DNA from: Halisarca cf. caerulea
Taxonomy: Eukaryota > Porifera > Demospongiae > Chondrillida > Halisarcidae
Length of the DNA stretch: 64,000 nucleotides
Assembly (NCBI GenBank): GCA_963170055.1
Contig: CAUJGJ010000007.1
Location: forward strand, 98,901 to 162,900
Reading direction: 5' to 3'
A program made the position numbers and the translations under genes. Of the stretch, positions 11,170 through 22,909 are shown piece by piece (positions within the stretch are counted from its first letter, which is position 1; every line of letters begins with the position of its first letter). Below the pieces are notes generated by a model that saw nothing but the letters and a program-made list of their open reading frames with translations, ran no database searches and was not told the DNA's origin.

Positions 11170-12957
11170 TTAAAGTCCCTTTCTTCTGATGGCCAGCATC
11201 ACTTGCTGTTCCAGTTCACTGCTCTGCAGATGTCCTGCTACTATCAGTGCACGTTGATACGTGGAGTTTTGTATGTACTGGTTGCATGCCAGTTGGCCGT
11301 ATTTGTTTGCTTTGGGGTAATCCCCTTGCATGTATGACAGTCTGGCTGCATTGTGATAATAGTAGGCTGTCAGTACTGTGTCCAGATAGGAAAGTATGTG
11401 TTCCAATTGTTGCAGAATTGTTTGTGTTGTTCTAAGGCTTGCTTGTAGGATTTTTTGGTCGTGATTCTTGTAATATGCCGCCTTTTCAGTTCCCACGTAC
11501 ACCCTTGTAATAAATGCTTCTATACCTCCTTGTCTCATCCATTCTGGTAGTGTCTGGTAGCAGTCAATGTTCCGGTCACCTTGGAGCAGTATCTCATCAA
11601 ACCTCTGTAGTGTTATGTTGTACTTAGCTTGTATGTAGTCACTCAGTACTTTTAACCCGGCTGCCCTCAATACTGAGTAATCCCCACTTATCTGTGTGGA
11701 GAGCTCAAGTGCACTCTGAATGTGTTGTCTCATGTCTACTCCAGTGTGCACTGATAAGTGGCAACTGGCTATGTGTGAGTGTAGACGACACTTCAGTATG
11801 AGTGGATTCTGACATTCAGCTTTGTCACACTCCTCCAGAGCCTTCTTGAGTCTTGGTAGGTTCCGTGTAGCAGTGTATAGCCCTGCATCTAAGCATGCAA
11901 GCTTTATGTCAAGGGGAAGTCCCTTCTTCATGAGTATGACATCAACAGCAGTTTCTGCCTTTTCCGGTTCACTTGAGCGTAAACTCCACAACATCTGTAC
12001 CAGTTTACGATGTGTTTTACTCTTGAGTGGTCCCGAAGGCTTTATGGGTGCAACTGAAATTGTAAGTTGGAAGAGTGAATTAGATACCTCCTTTACACTG
12101 GATGTGGTCTGGTGCTCAATTCTACTTCCTGTTATTTCCCCTTTCCAGTTTTCTGTTAATTTTTTCTGCTCTGCCCTTAGGGCCACCACATTCTGTTGCT
12201 TACATTCAGTGAATTTTACCATGTCTGTGCATGGCTCCTTGCCTTTGTCCTCATCAGTTGGAGTGAAATCAAAGCAAGCGTACATGTGTTCAACAAAGTC
12301 CAACCGTTCAACACATGTGGTGGTAGTGGGGGTTTCTATGTATGATCTGGTATGTCGTGTGATTTCAATCCCTTCCCTGCTGGACTGATGGCGTAGGGTA
12401 GCCACAGCCTGTTTGGGAGGACTTGCAACTGGAAGAGTTAGAACTGGTTGTGAGGCTGTTGTGATAAGTTTAGCAAGTACTTCTCTGTCTACAGTGTCTA
12501 CCTGTTCTGTTGGTGTTTGTCCTGTACTACTCAGCTGCACTGGTCTGCTGTTTTCTACAGATACGAAAGTCTCCTGGTCTGTTTGTACTTTACCTTGATG
12601 TGGTACAGTTCCGCTCAATGGTGCACTGTTCTTCTCAATATCCGTCACTGCTGATTTGACCAGGTCACAACGAATGCCCTTGGCTATTTGTTTGTGGATG
12701 TGCAGACAATCTGTTCTGGCACTGTCCTCCAGTATGGCACAGTAGGTTTGAAGCACTTGACGAGGTTGAAGGGAAACATGATCCAGAAGAAGTGTTCTCT
12801 TTCGAAGAGGGTCCCTTTCTGCCTCAATCTGTTCTTTGAGGAGTCGCCCAATAACTTCTCTCTCATACAGCATCCCAAGGATTGTAGTGACCTGAAGGTA
12901 GTGGAGCTGTTTTGTGTAGTTCTTGCGAATTGCTCTTTCTACAATGCTAGCTTCCAT
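11170..12957 (-). CDS. CARD-TPR family protein, copy 1
   Basis: A single-exon 595-residue protein, used here as the family reference. Residues about 1-95 form a CARD-like six-helix unit: hydrophobic periodicity, EREVIGRLLKEQIEAERD and LLLDHVSLQPRQVLQTYCAIL fit the helix 2-5 pattern of CARDs such as APAF1. Residues about 96-215 are a Ser/Thr/Gln/Pro linker. The motif RLDFVEHMYACFDFTPTDED is at 218-237. After a second linker, residues about 295-595 are helical, with KTHRKLVQMLWSL, LKKALEECDKAE and a TPR-like AYYYHNAARLSYMQGDYPKA near 531-550. No signal peptide, membrane segment or NTPase motif is seen. CARDs pair with other death-fold adaptors, so a cytosolic signalling role is inferred. The start is the first in-frame ATG and is shared by all copies. 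It has the short VHTGVDMRQH form of the helical region. Confidence 0.85.
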   Translation of the reverse strand: MEASIVERAIRKNYTKQLHYLQVTTILGMLYEREVIGRLLKEQIEAERDPLRKRTLLLDHVSLQPRQVLQTYCAILEDSARTDCLHIHKQIAKGIRCDLVKSAVTDIEKNSAPLSGTVPHQGKVQTDQETFVSVENSRPVQLSSTGQTPTEQVDTVDREVLAKLITTASQPVLTLPVASPPKQAVATLRHQSSREGIEITRHTRSYIETPTTTTCVERLDFVEHMYACFDFTPTDEDKGKEPCTDMVKFTECKQQNVVALRAEQKKLTENWKGEITGSRIEHQTTSSVKEVSNSLFQLTISVAPIKPSGPLKSKTHRKLVQMLWSLRSSEPEKAETAVDVILMKKGLPLDIKLACLDAGLYTATRNLPRLKKALEECDKAECQNPLILKCRLHSHIASCHLSVHTGVDMRQHIQSALELSTQISGDYSVLRAAGLKVLSDYIQAKYNITLQRFDEILLQGDRNIDCYQTLPEWMRQGGIEAFITRVYVGTEKAAYYKNHDQKILQASLRTTQTILQQLEHILSYLDTVLTAYYYHNAARLSYMQGDYPKANKYGQLACNQYIQNSTYQRALIVAGHLQSSELEQQVMLAIRRKGL

Positions 12958-13648
12958 TTTGTGATCTATAAATTCCTAGTATCCAGCACAACTAGGTCCT
13001 GACTCCAGTTATATTTAAATCTCTGCAGGATTCGAAGCCCAAATATGACAAATCACCTCGCACTAACATGTACACACTGTATACGTATGCACTACCATAT
13101 TCAGCATTACTCAGCCATTCAGTCAAAAGGTTTCCCTTCCGCACATGACTGCTGTTTACTTCCCATCTATTGCATGTACATTTCATTATCTCTTAATGTG
13201 GTTGTATCCAGGTATGGAGGAGGTCTCAATGCAGGAGGACTTATTTGGTTTGTTACACATAAGTTTACATCCATTTACATGCACAGTCAGGTCTAGTGCC
13301 ATAGTGTCGACATGCCCATTTGCATTTTGATGAGCTCAACGAACTGGCTATATGCATATTATGTATGTACCATCTTGCCTTTGCAGTCGGGTGTTTAATC
13401 CATGTTTCTCACTACATGCAGTGAGTGTACATGTATGTATATATTGTTATGCATAAGCTTGTATGACATTATTTAGTATATACTTTAGGCTACTTCACTA
13501 TATGATGACACATGCATTGCTAGACATGAATGTCACATCTGTATGTGTGTCTTACCGGGTTGTGAACTCTTGAGCATGCATGGATATAATAATGTAGGAA
13601 ACATGAGCAACGCATTCATAGAATATGTGGGAAAATGCAATGTATGCT

Positions 13649-13695
<47 letters not shown>

Positions 13696-13790
13696 ACTTG
13701 CTTGTATATATGTGTACAGTATGTGTACAATTATATAACGAATAATCTATACCGAGTAATTTGCATCAAAACACACCCCTCACCCCCCCC
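12958..13790. other. spacer between CARD-TPR copies 1 and 2, proximal part
   Basis: Presumed promoter side of copy 1. It holds the conserved ACAACTAGGTCCTGAC element at 12988-13003 and a TG run at 13655-13692. Recurrent spacer sequence includes CAGGAGGACTT and CACAGTCAGGTCTAGTG. No gene is seen. Confidence 0.6.
12988..13003 (-). promoter_or_regulatory. conserved upstream element of the CARD-TPR array
   Basis: The 16-mer read on the plus strand as ACAACTAGGTCCTGAC lies about 30-45 bp upstream of the ATG. It recurs at the same place, with small changes, before copies 2, 3, 5, 6, 7, 8, 9 and 10 (near 16183, 18462, 22282, 25368, 28087, 31565, 34763 and 37849). It is absent before copy 12. It could be a core promoter or 5'UTR element; the role is inferred from position and recurrence. 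Confidence 0.55.
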
Positions 13791-13794
13791 CCCC

Positions 13795-13839
13795 ACACAC
13801 ACACACGCACACACATGCGCACACACACACATACACACA

Positions 13840-13926
<87 letters not shown>
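13795..13926. repeat. CA microsatellite
   Basis: A long (CA)n run with CG and TA interruptions, after a C-run (CACCCCCCCCC). The same C-run/CA arrangement recurs near 22970 and 38770 in equivalent spacers. Confidence 0.95.
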
Positions 13927-13929
<3 letters not shown>

Positions 13930-14423
13930 CATGCAGCTATCGAAGCTGATACCCAGTCATGAATAATATATAATTATTGAACGTTTTATTAGTATAATAT
14001 ACGCCAAATGAACATGTAACAGAATTAAAATGTAAATAATTAAGGGCAATAGTTGGGAATGTTCATGCTGTCATATCCATATTATGTACATATACAAGTA
14101 TGTACGTGCACACATAGAGAATGTTAAGTGATATTGTGTGAAGAGCGCAACAGAATTGGTGTAGCCCTGTCAATACACTGGTTTGGTGTCAACATCCAGA
14201 CCTTAGTAGTGCGTACAGTGAGACCCCACTTATCTGCACCTGAGATATATTGAATTCGCTCACCTTCTACACACTATTGTGTAGCTGTTTGTGTATAATT
14301 GGTTGTTGGATATTTTCTTCATACATGATGCCGTCAGGTCTAGAGTGTCTCTGTTTTGATGTGTTATAGCATTTGTCTGTTTGTTTGCTTTTTGGATATC
14401 TTCCCCATCTATACACAATGCCA
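13927..14423. other. spacer, unit with truncated CAGT-MITE
   Basis: Contains the recurring block CTAGCATGCAGCTATCGAAG ... GCCAAATGAACATG, also seen near 23045 and 39000. It then has a half CAGT MITE starting at about 14219 (CAGTGAGACCCCACTTATC). No gene is seen. Confidence 0.55.
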
Positions 14424-16154
14424 TCAGAGTCCCTCTGTTTTGATGGCCAGCATCACTTGTTGTTCCAGTTCACTGCTCTGCAGTTGACCTGCCAGGAGTA
14501 GTGCATGTTGAAACATGGAGTTTTGTACGTACTGGTTGCATGCCAGTTGGCCGTATTCAGCTGCTTTGGGGTAATCCCCTTGAATGTATAACAGTCTGGC
14601 TGCATTGTGATAATAGTAGGCTGTCTGTACTGTGTCCAGATATGGAATTATGTGTCCCATTTTTTGCAGAACAGCTTGTGTAGCTTTAAGGCTTGCTTGT
14701 AGGAGTGTTTGGTTGTGATTCTTGTGAAATGCTGCCTTTTCAGTTCCCACGTACACCCTTGTAATAAATGCAGATGTACTTCCATGTATCATCCATTCCG
14801 GTAGTGCCTGGTAGCAGTCAATGTTCCGATCACTTTGGAGCAGTATCTCATCTAACCTTTGTAATGTTATGTTGTACTTAGCTTGTTCGTAGTCACTTAT
14901 GACTTTCAAGCCGGCTGCCCACAATACTGAGAAGTCACCACTTATCTGTGTGGATAGCTCAAATGCACTCTGAGTGTGTTTTCTCATGTTCACTCCACCT
15001 ACTCCAACGTACGTTGATAAGTGGCAACTGGCTATGTGTAAGTGTAGACGACACTTCAGTATGAGTGGATTCTGACATTCAGCTTTGTCACACTCCTCCA
15101 GAACCTTCTTGAGTCTTGGTAGGTTCCGTGTAGCAGAGCATAGCCCTGCATCTAAGCATGCAAGCTTTATGTCAAGGGAAGTCCCTTCTTCATGAGTATG
15201 ACATCAACAGCAGTTTCTGCCTTTTCCGGTTCACTTGAGCGTAAACTCCACAACATCTGTACCAGTTTACGATGTGTTTTACTCTTGAGTGGTCCAGAGG
15301 GCTTTATGGGTGCCACTGAAATGGTAAGTTGGAAGAGGGAATGAGATAGCTCCTCTACATTGGATGTGGTCTGGTCCTCAATTCTACTTCCTGTTATTTC
15401 CCTTTTCCAGTTTTCTGTTAATTTTTTCTGCTCTGACCTTAAGGCCACCACATTCTGTTGCTTACATTCAGTGAGCTCTTCCATGTCTGTGCATGCCTCC
15501 TTGCCTTCGTCCTCATCAGTTGGAGTGAAGTCAAAGCAAGCGTACATGTGTTCAACAAAGTCCAACCGTTCAACACATGTGGTGGTAATGGGGATATCTG
15601 TGTATGATCTGGTGTGTCGTGTGATTTCACTCCCTTCCCCGTTGGACTGACAGTGTAGGGTAGCCACAGCCTGTTTGGGAGGACTTGCAACTGGAAGAGT
15701 TAGAACTGGTTGTGAGGCTGTTGTTGTGATAAGTTTAGCAAGTACTGCACTGTCTACAGTGTCTACCTGTTCTGTTGGTGTTTGTCCTGTACACAGCTGA
15801 ATTGGTCCGCTGTTTTCTACAGATAGTAAGGTCTCCTGGTCTGTTAGCACTTTCCCTTGATTCGGTACAATTCCACTCGGCTATTTGTTTGTGGATGTGC
15901 AGACAATCTGTTCTGGCACTGTCCTCCAGTACAGCACAGTAGGTTTGAAGCACTTGACGAGGTTGGAGGGAAACATGATCCAGAAGAAGTGTTCTCTTTC
16001 GAAGTGGGTCCCTTTCTGCCTCAATCTGCTCATTGAGGAGTCGACCAATAACTTCCTTCTCGTACAGCATCCCAAGGATTGTAGTGACCTGAAGGTAGTG
16101 GAGCTGTTTTGTGTAGTTCTTGCGAATTGCTCTTTCTACAATGCTAGCTTCCAT
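14424..16154 (-). pseudogene. CARD-TPR family, copy 2 (broken)
   Basis: A full-length relic with an intact start and CARD (16154 down to about 15880) but two lesions. First, about 67 bp found in other copies are missing near 15876, just after the CARD, and this shifts the frame. Second, a single G is lost at about 15176 (GTCAAGGGAAGTCC instead of GTCAAGGGGAAGTCC), which shifts it again inside the helical region. The remaining segments stay open and close to copy 6 in the C-terminal part (PEWMIHGSTSAFITRVY). The breaks therefore look recent. A sequencing error could explain the single base but not the deletion. Confidence 0.85.
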
Positions 16155-16638
16155 TTTGTGATCTACAAATCCCTATTCAGAGCAACTAGGTCCTGACACT
16201 AGCATGTACTTATAAATCTCTGAAACCCAAATGTGACCAATCACCTCTTACTAACATGCACATACGGAAAACATTCAGCATGACTCAACCAGTCAAAGGG
16301 CTTCTCTTCTGTCACATGACTGCTGTTCATTTTCCATCTATTAAATGTACATTTCACTATCTCTTAATCACATGATGCATGTTGTGGTTGTATTCAGGTG
16401 TGAAGGAGGTCTCAATGCAGGAGGACTTGGTTTGCTATGTGTACGCACAAGTTTACATATGTACATTTTCATGCACAGTCAAGTCTGACGGTCTAGTGCA
16501 GTGTCAACACGTCCATATGCAATGTAATGAATTATTGTGTATATTAACGAACTTTCTGTTTGTGTACAAGTGATTATGTGAAGATTTTGTCTGTTTGCTT
16601 GTAATTGGCTTTTATTTGTAGCTCCCTGCAAGATGGCA
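16155..16638. other. spacer between CARD-TPR copies 2 and 3
   Basis: The shortest intact spacer in the array, with no long CA/TG run. It holds the upstream element at 16183-16197 and CAGGAGGACTTGG-type spacer sequence. No gene is seen. Confidence 0.55.
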
Positions 16639-18438
16639 TTAGAGTCCCTCTGTTCTGATGGCAAGCATCACTTGCTGTTCCAGTTCACTGCTCTGCAGTT
16701 GACCTGCCACTATCAGTGCACGTTGATGCATGGAGTTTTGTATGTACTGGTTGCATGCCAGGGTGCCATATTCAGCTGCTTTGGGGTAATCCCCTTTCAT
16801 GTATGACAGTCTGGCTACATTGTGATAATAGTAGGCTGTCTGTACTGTGTCCAGATAGGAATGTATATGTTCCAACTGTTGCAGAACAGCTTGCGTTGCT
16901 TTTAGGGTTGCTTGTAGGATTGTTTGGTCGTGATTCTGGTAAAATGCTGCCTTTTCATTTCCCACATGCACCCTTGAAAGATAGGTATCTATACCTCCTT
17001 GTCTCATCCATTCTGGTAGTGCCTGGTAGCAGTCAATGTTCCGATCACCTTGGAGCAGTATCTCATCAAACCTCTGTAATGTTATGTTGTACTTAGATCG
17101 TTCGTAATCACTCAGGACTTTAAACCCAGCTGCCCTCACTCCTGAGTAATCCCCTCCTATCTGTGTGGAGAGTTCAAGTGCACTCTGAGTGTGTTTTCTC
17201 ATGTCCAGTCCACCAACTCTTCCAAACACTGATAAGTGACAAGCTGCAATGTGCATATGTATACGACTCTTTAATATGAGTGGATTCTGACATTCAGCCT
17301 TGTCACACTCCTCCAGAGCCTTCTTGAGTCTTGGTAGGTTATGTATACCAGTGTATAGCCCTGCATCTAAGCATGCAATCTTTATGTCTAGGGGAAGTCC
17401 CTTCTTCATGAGTATGACATCAACAGCGGTTTCTGCCTTGTCCGGTTCACTAGAGCGTAAACTCCACAACATCTGTACCAGTTTACGATGTGTTTTACTC
17501 TTGAGTGGTCCCGAAGGCTTTATGGGTGCCACTGAAATGGTAAGTTGGAAGAGTGAATTAGATACCTCCTTTACACTGGATGTGGTCTGGTCCTCAATTC
17601 TACTTCCTGTTATTTCCCTTTTCCAGTTTTCTGTTATATTTTTCTGCTCTGCCCTTAGGGCCACCACATTCTGTTGCTTACATTCAGTGAATTCTACCAT
17701 ATCTGTGCATGGCTCCTTGCCTTCGTCCTCATCAGTTGGAGTGAAGTCAAAGCAAGCGTACATGTGTTCAACAAAGTCCAACCGTTCGACACATGTGGTG
17801 GTAGTGGGGATTTCTGCATATGAGCTGGTATGTCCTGTGAAGTTGCTCCCTTCCCCGCTGGACTGATGGTATGAGGCAACCACAGCCTGTTTGGGAGGAC
17901 TTTCAACTGGAAGAGTTAGAACTGGTTGTGAGGCTGTTGTTGTGATAAGTTTAGCAAGTACTTCTCTGTCTACAGTGTCTACCTGTTCTGTTGGTGTTTG
18001 TCCTGTACTACTCAGCTGCATTGGTCTGCTGTTCTCTACAGATAGGAAGGTCTCCTGGTTTGTTTGCACTTGACCTTGATTCGGTACAGTCCTGCTCAAT
18101 GGTGCGCTGTCCTTCTCTGTATCCGTCACTGCTAATTCCACCAGGTTACAACGAATGCCCTCAGCTATTTGTTTGTGGATGTGCAGACAATCTGTTCTGG
18201 CACTGTCCTCCAGTATGGCACAGTAGGTTTGAAGCACTTGAAGAGGTTGGAGGGAAACATGATCCAGAAGAAGTGTTCTCTTTCGAAGAGGGTCCCTTTC
18301 TGCCTCAATCTGTTCTTTGAGGAGTCGATCAATAACTTGTCTCTCGTACAGCATCCCAAGGATTGCAGTGAGCTGAAGGTAGTTGAGCTGTTTTGTGTAG
18401 TTCTTACGAATCGCTCTTTCTACAATGCTAGCTTCCAT
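16639..18438 (-). CDS. CARD-TPR family protein, copy 3
   Basis: Intact, single exon, 599 residues. The CARD differs from copy 1 at a few sites only (LNYLQLTAILGMLYERQVIDR). In the helical region it has a distinct HLSVFGRVGGLDMRKHTQ segment and YERSKYNITLQRFDEILLQG, then GGIDTYLSRVHVGNEKAAF. This part groups with copies 1 and 5 but with an insertion of four residues. The linker has the form NFTGHTSSYAEIPTTTT, shared in part with copies 7 and 9. It ends MLAIRTEGL. Confidence 0.85.
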   Translation of the reverse strand: MEASIVERAIRKNYTKQLNYLQLTAILGMLYERQVIDRLLKEQIEAERDPLRKRTLLLDHVSLQPLQVLQTYCAILEDSARTDCLHIHKQIAEGIRCNLVELAVTDTEKDSAPLSRTVPNQGQVQTNQETFLSVENSRPMQLSSTGQTPTEQVDTVDREVLAKLITTTASQPVLTLPVESPPKQAVVASYHQSSGEGSNFTGHTSSYAEIPTTTTCVERLDFVEHMYACFDFTPTDEDEGKEPCTDMVEFTECKQQNVVALRAEQKNITENWKREITGSRIEDQTTSSVKEVSNSLFQLTISVAPIKPSGPLKSKTHRKLVQMLWSLRSSEPDKAETAVDVILMKKGLPLDIKIACLDAGLYTGIHNLPRLKKALEECDKAECQNPLILKSRIHMHIAACHLSVFGRVGGLDMRKHTQSALELSTQIGGDYSGVRAAGFKVLSDYERSKYNITLQRFDEILLQGDRNIDCYQALPEWMRQGGIDTYLSRVHVGNEKAAFYQNHDQTILQATLKATQAVLQQLEHIHSYLDTVQTAYYYHNVARLSYMKGDYPKAAEYGTLACNQYIQNSMHQRALIVAGQLQSSELEQQVMLAIRTEGL

Positions 18439-19149
18439 TTTGTGATCTACAAATTCCTAGAACAACTAGGTCCTGATACTTCTATCTCCGGAGCCCAGAT
18501 ATGAACAATCACGTCGATCACACCATTGATACTATATAAACTGCATGTAGCTCCTACTTTGCCCCGTGGCAAGCATAATAATATGTAAACATGACCATAT
18601 TTAGCATGACCCAGCCAGTCCAAAAACTTTCCCTTCTATCACAAGACTCCTGGTGTTTATTCTGAAACATGCACCCTGTTAGTCACATGATGTTGTGGTT
18701 GTAGGCAGTTATGTAGGAGATCTTCAGTGCAGGAGGACCTAGTTTGTTATGCTAGTATCTATGATTTATGTGTATGCATAAGTTTACATTATACGTTTAT
18801 GTATTTACGCGCACAGTCAGGTCTTGACAATCTAGTGCCACAAGTGTCCTCATGCAATGTGATGTCTACTACTCAGCGATCAACCACCTGGCTATGTGTG
18901 TACCATCTTCCCATTGCAGTTGGATTGTTTCATCCATTTTTTTTACCGCATGCAGTGAGCATATATGTTGCTTGTATGACATGTATGTAGTGTAGTTAGG
19001 CTACTTCACAATACATTTCCAGGCATGAATGTCACATCTGTGTACATGTGTGTGTGTGTGTGTGTTCATACCAGATTGTGAATACAGGGAACATAAGCAT
19101 TCAACGTAGTCATATGATATGTATGTGGGAAAATGCAGCCAATGCTGGT
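18439..19149. other. spacer between CARD-TPR copies 3 and 4
   Basis: Carries the upstream element at about 18462-18477 and a CCATATTTAGCATGACCCAG block near 18595. The rest is closely related to the spacers at 31.6-32.2 kb and 34.8-35.4 kb. No gene is seen. Confidence 0.55.
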
Positions 19150-19160
19150 ATATGTGTGTG

Positions 19161-19218
<58 letters not shown>

Positions 19219-19253
19219 TGCGTGCGTGCGTGCGTGCATGCGTGTGTGTGTGT
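19150..19253. repeat. TG microsatellite
   Basis: A (TG)n run ending in four TGCG steps. It precedes the 3' flank typical of copies 4, 7 and 9. Confidence 0.95.
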
Positions 19254-19452
19254 AATTACACACACCAACTTATGTATGTTTAATTGTTATATTAATTTAT
19301 CAAAGCAGTTATCTAGTCAAAAATTATTCAACTTTCTGTTTGTATATTCCAAAGTGAACATGTAACAGTGTTAACATTTGTTTGTTTGTTTGCTTGCAGT
19401 TGGTTTTGTGTCCTCCATCCCACCCACCCCACATGATGTGTCATCAGAGTCC

Positions 19453-20305
<853 letters not shown>

Positions 20306-20462
20306 GTGTTTGTTATATATACGATTAAAGCTGGTGCCTACTATAATAATCATGATTTATCGAATTAATGATTATTATCTGTTTGTATACAAAGTGAATA
20401 TGTAATGATTTTGTCTGTTTGCTTGGAATTAGTTATCATGTTTAGCTCCCTGCAAGATGGCA

Positions 20463-22253
20463 TCAGAGTCCCTCTGTTTTGTTGGCGAGCATAACTTGTT
20501 TTTCCTGTTCCCTGCTCTGCAGATGTCCTGCCACTATCAGTGCACGTTGAAACATGGAGTTTTGTATGTACTGGTTACATGCCAGTTGGCCGTATTCAGC
20601 TGCTTTGGGGTAATCCCCTTGCATGTACGACAGTCTGGCTACATTGTGATAATAGTAGGCTGTCTGTACTGTGTCCAGATAGGAAAGTATGTGTTCCAGT
20701 TGTTGAAGAATGGCTTGTGTTGTTCTAAGGCTTGCTTGTAGAAGTTTTTGGTCGTGATTCTGGTAAAATGCCGCCTTTTCAGTTCCCACATATACCCTTG
20801 AAAAATATGCTTCTATGCCTCCTTGTCTCATCCATTCTGGTAGTGTCTGGTAGCAGTCAATGTTCCGATCACCTTGGAGCAGTATCTCATCAAACCTCTG
20901 TGGTGTTATGTTGTACTTAGCTTGTACGTAATCACTCAGTACTTTTAACCCGGCCGCCCTCAATACTGAGTAATCCCCACTTATCTGTGTGGAGAGCTCA
21001 AGTGCACTCTGAATGTGTTTTCTCATGTCTACTCCGGTGTTCACTGATAAGTGGCAACTGGCTATGTGTAAGTGTAGACGACACTTCAGTATGAGTGGAT
21101 TCTGACATTCAGCTTTGTCACACTCCTCCAGAGCCTTCTTGAGTCTTGGTAGGTTCCGTGTAGCAGTGTATAGCCCTGCGTCTAAGCACGCAAGCTTTAT
21201 GTCAAGGGGAAGTCCCTTCTTCATGAGTATGACATCAACAGCGGTTTCTGCCTTTTCCGGTTCACTAGAGCGTAAACTCCACAACATCTGTACCAGTTTA
21301 CGATGTGTTCTACTCTTGAGTGGTCCAGAGGGCTTTATGGGTGTCACTGAAATGGTAAGTTGGAAGAGTGAATGGGACAAATCCCTTTCATTGGATGTGG
21401 TCTGGTGCTCAATTCTACTTCCTGTTATTCCCCTTATCCAGTTTTCTGTTATATATTTCTGCTCTGACCTTAAGGCTACCACATTCTGTTGCTTACATTC
21501 AGTGAATTTTACCATGTCTGTGCATGGCTCCTTGCCTTCATCCTCATCAGTTGGAGTGAAATCAAAGCAAGCGTACATGTGTTCAACAAAGTCCAACCGT
21601 TCAACACATGTGGTGGTAGTGGGGGTTTCTATGTATGATCTGGTGTGTTGTGTGACTTCACTCCCTCCACTGCTGGACTGATGGTGTAGGGGAACCACAG
21701 CCTGTTTGGAAGGACTTGCAACTGGAAGAGTTAGAACTGGTTGTGTGGTTGTTGTTGTGATAAGTTTAGCAAGTACTTCTCTGCCCAAAGTGTCTACCTG
21801 TTCTGTTTGTGTTTGTCCTGTACTACTCAGCTGCACTGGTCTGCTGTTCTCTACAGATAGGAAGGTCTCCTGGTCTGTTTGCACTTTACCTTGATTCGGT
21901 ACAGTCCTGCCCAAAGGTGCACTGTCCTTCTCTGTATCCGTCACTGTTGATTCCACCAGGTCACAACGAATACCCTCGGCTATTTGTTTGTGGACGTGCA
22001 GACAATCTGTTCTGGCACTGTCCTCCAGTACGGCACAGTAGGTTTGAAGCACTTGAAGAGGTTGGAGGGAAACATAATCCAGAAGAAGTGTTCTCTTTCG
22101 AAGAGGGTCCCTTTCTGCCTCAATCTGTTCTTTGAGGAGTCGACCAATAACTTCTCTCTCGTACAGCATCCCAACTATTGCAGTAACCTGAAGGTAGTGG
22201 AGCTGTTTTGTGTAGTTCTTGCGAATTGCCCTTTCTACAATGCTAGCTTCCAT
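20463..22253 (-). CDS. CARD-TPR family protein, copy 5
   Basis: Intact, single exon, 596 residues. It is closest to copy 1 through the helical region (short NTGVDMRKH form; GGIEAYFSRVYVGTEKAAF). Its second linker is SNERDLSHSLFQLTIS, shared with copy 6 rather than copy 1, which shows mosaic ancestry. It ends MLANKTEGL. The upstream element is at about 22282-22296. Confidence 0.85.
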   Translation of the reverse strand: MEASIVERAIRKNYTKQLHYLQVTAIVGMLYEREVIGRLLKEQIEAERDPLRKRTLLLDYVSLQPLQVLQTYCAVLEDSARTDCLHVHKQIAEGIRCDLVESTVTDTEKDSAPLGRTVPNQGKVQTDQETFLSVENSRPVQLSSTGQTQTEQVDTLGREVLAKLITTTTTQPVLTLPVASPSKQAVVPLHHQSSSGGSEVTQHTRSYIETPTTTTCVERLDFVEHMYACFDFTPTDEDEGKEPCTDMVKFTECKQQNVVALRSEQKYITENWIRGITGSRIEHQTTSNERDLSHSLFQLTISVTPIKPSGPLKSRTHRKLVQMLWSLRSSEPEKAETAVDVILMKKGLPLDIKLACLDAGLYTATRNLPRLKKALEECDKAECQNPLILKCRLHLHIASCHLSVNTGVDMRKHIQSALELSTQISGDYSVLRAAGLKVLSDYVQAKYNITPQRFDEILLQGDRNIDCYQTLPEWMRQGGIEAYFSRVYVGTEKAAFYQNHDQKLLQASLRTTQAILQQLEHILSYLDTVQTAYYYHNVARLSYMQGDYPKAAEYGQLACNQYIQNSMFQRALIVAGHLQSREQEKQVMLANKTEGL

Positions 22254-22838
22254 TTTGTGATCTACAAATCCCTATTCAGAGCAACTAGGTCCTGACACAA
22301 TTATATTCTTAAATCTCTGAATTTAAACCCTATTATGACCTGTCACTCATACTAACATGTACATATACTGTAACCACCATATTCAGCATGACTTAGCCAG
22401 TCAAAAGGCTTCTCTTCTGTCACATGACTGCTGTTTATTTTCCATCTATTAAATGTACATTTCACTATCTCTTAATCACATGATGTTGTAACCACTCAGT
22501 TATGGAAGAGGTCTTCAATGCAGGAGGACTTGGTTTGTTGTGTGTACACATGAGTTTACATATACATTTACATGCACAGTCAGGTCTAGTGTCTCAATGT
22601 TGACATATATCCATTTGCAATTTGATGTTTACTGCTCAACAGCCTGGCCATATGCATACGTATGTACCATCTTCCCCATGCAGTGTTTCATCCGCTTTTC
22701 TCACTGCATGCGGTGAGTGTACGTATATACGTACATGTTGTTAGACATATGAGCATGTATGACATGTATGTACCGTATACTTCACAATAATATTATTATG
22801 ACACATGTATTGGTAGACAGGAATGTCACATCAATCTG

Positions 22839-22909
<71 letters not shown>

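Noticed and set aside
11822..12388. 188-codon plus-strand frame opposite the CARD-TPR genes, repeated in several copies
   Set aside because: It is the antisense shadow of a strongly constrained coding block. Its recurrence follows from the paralogy of the minus-strand genes.
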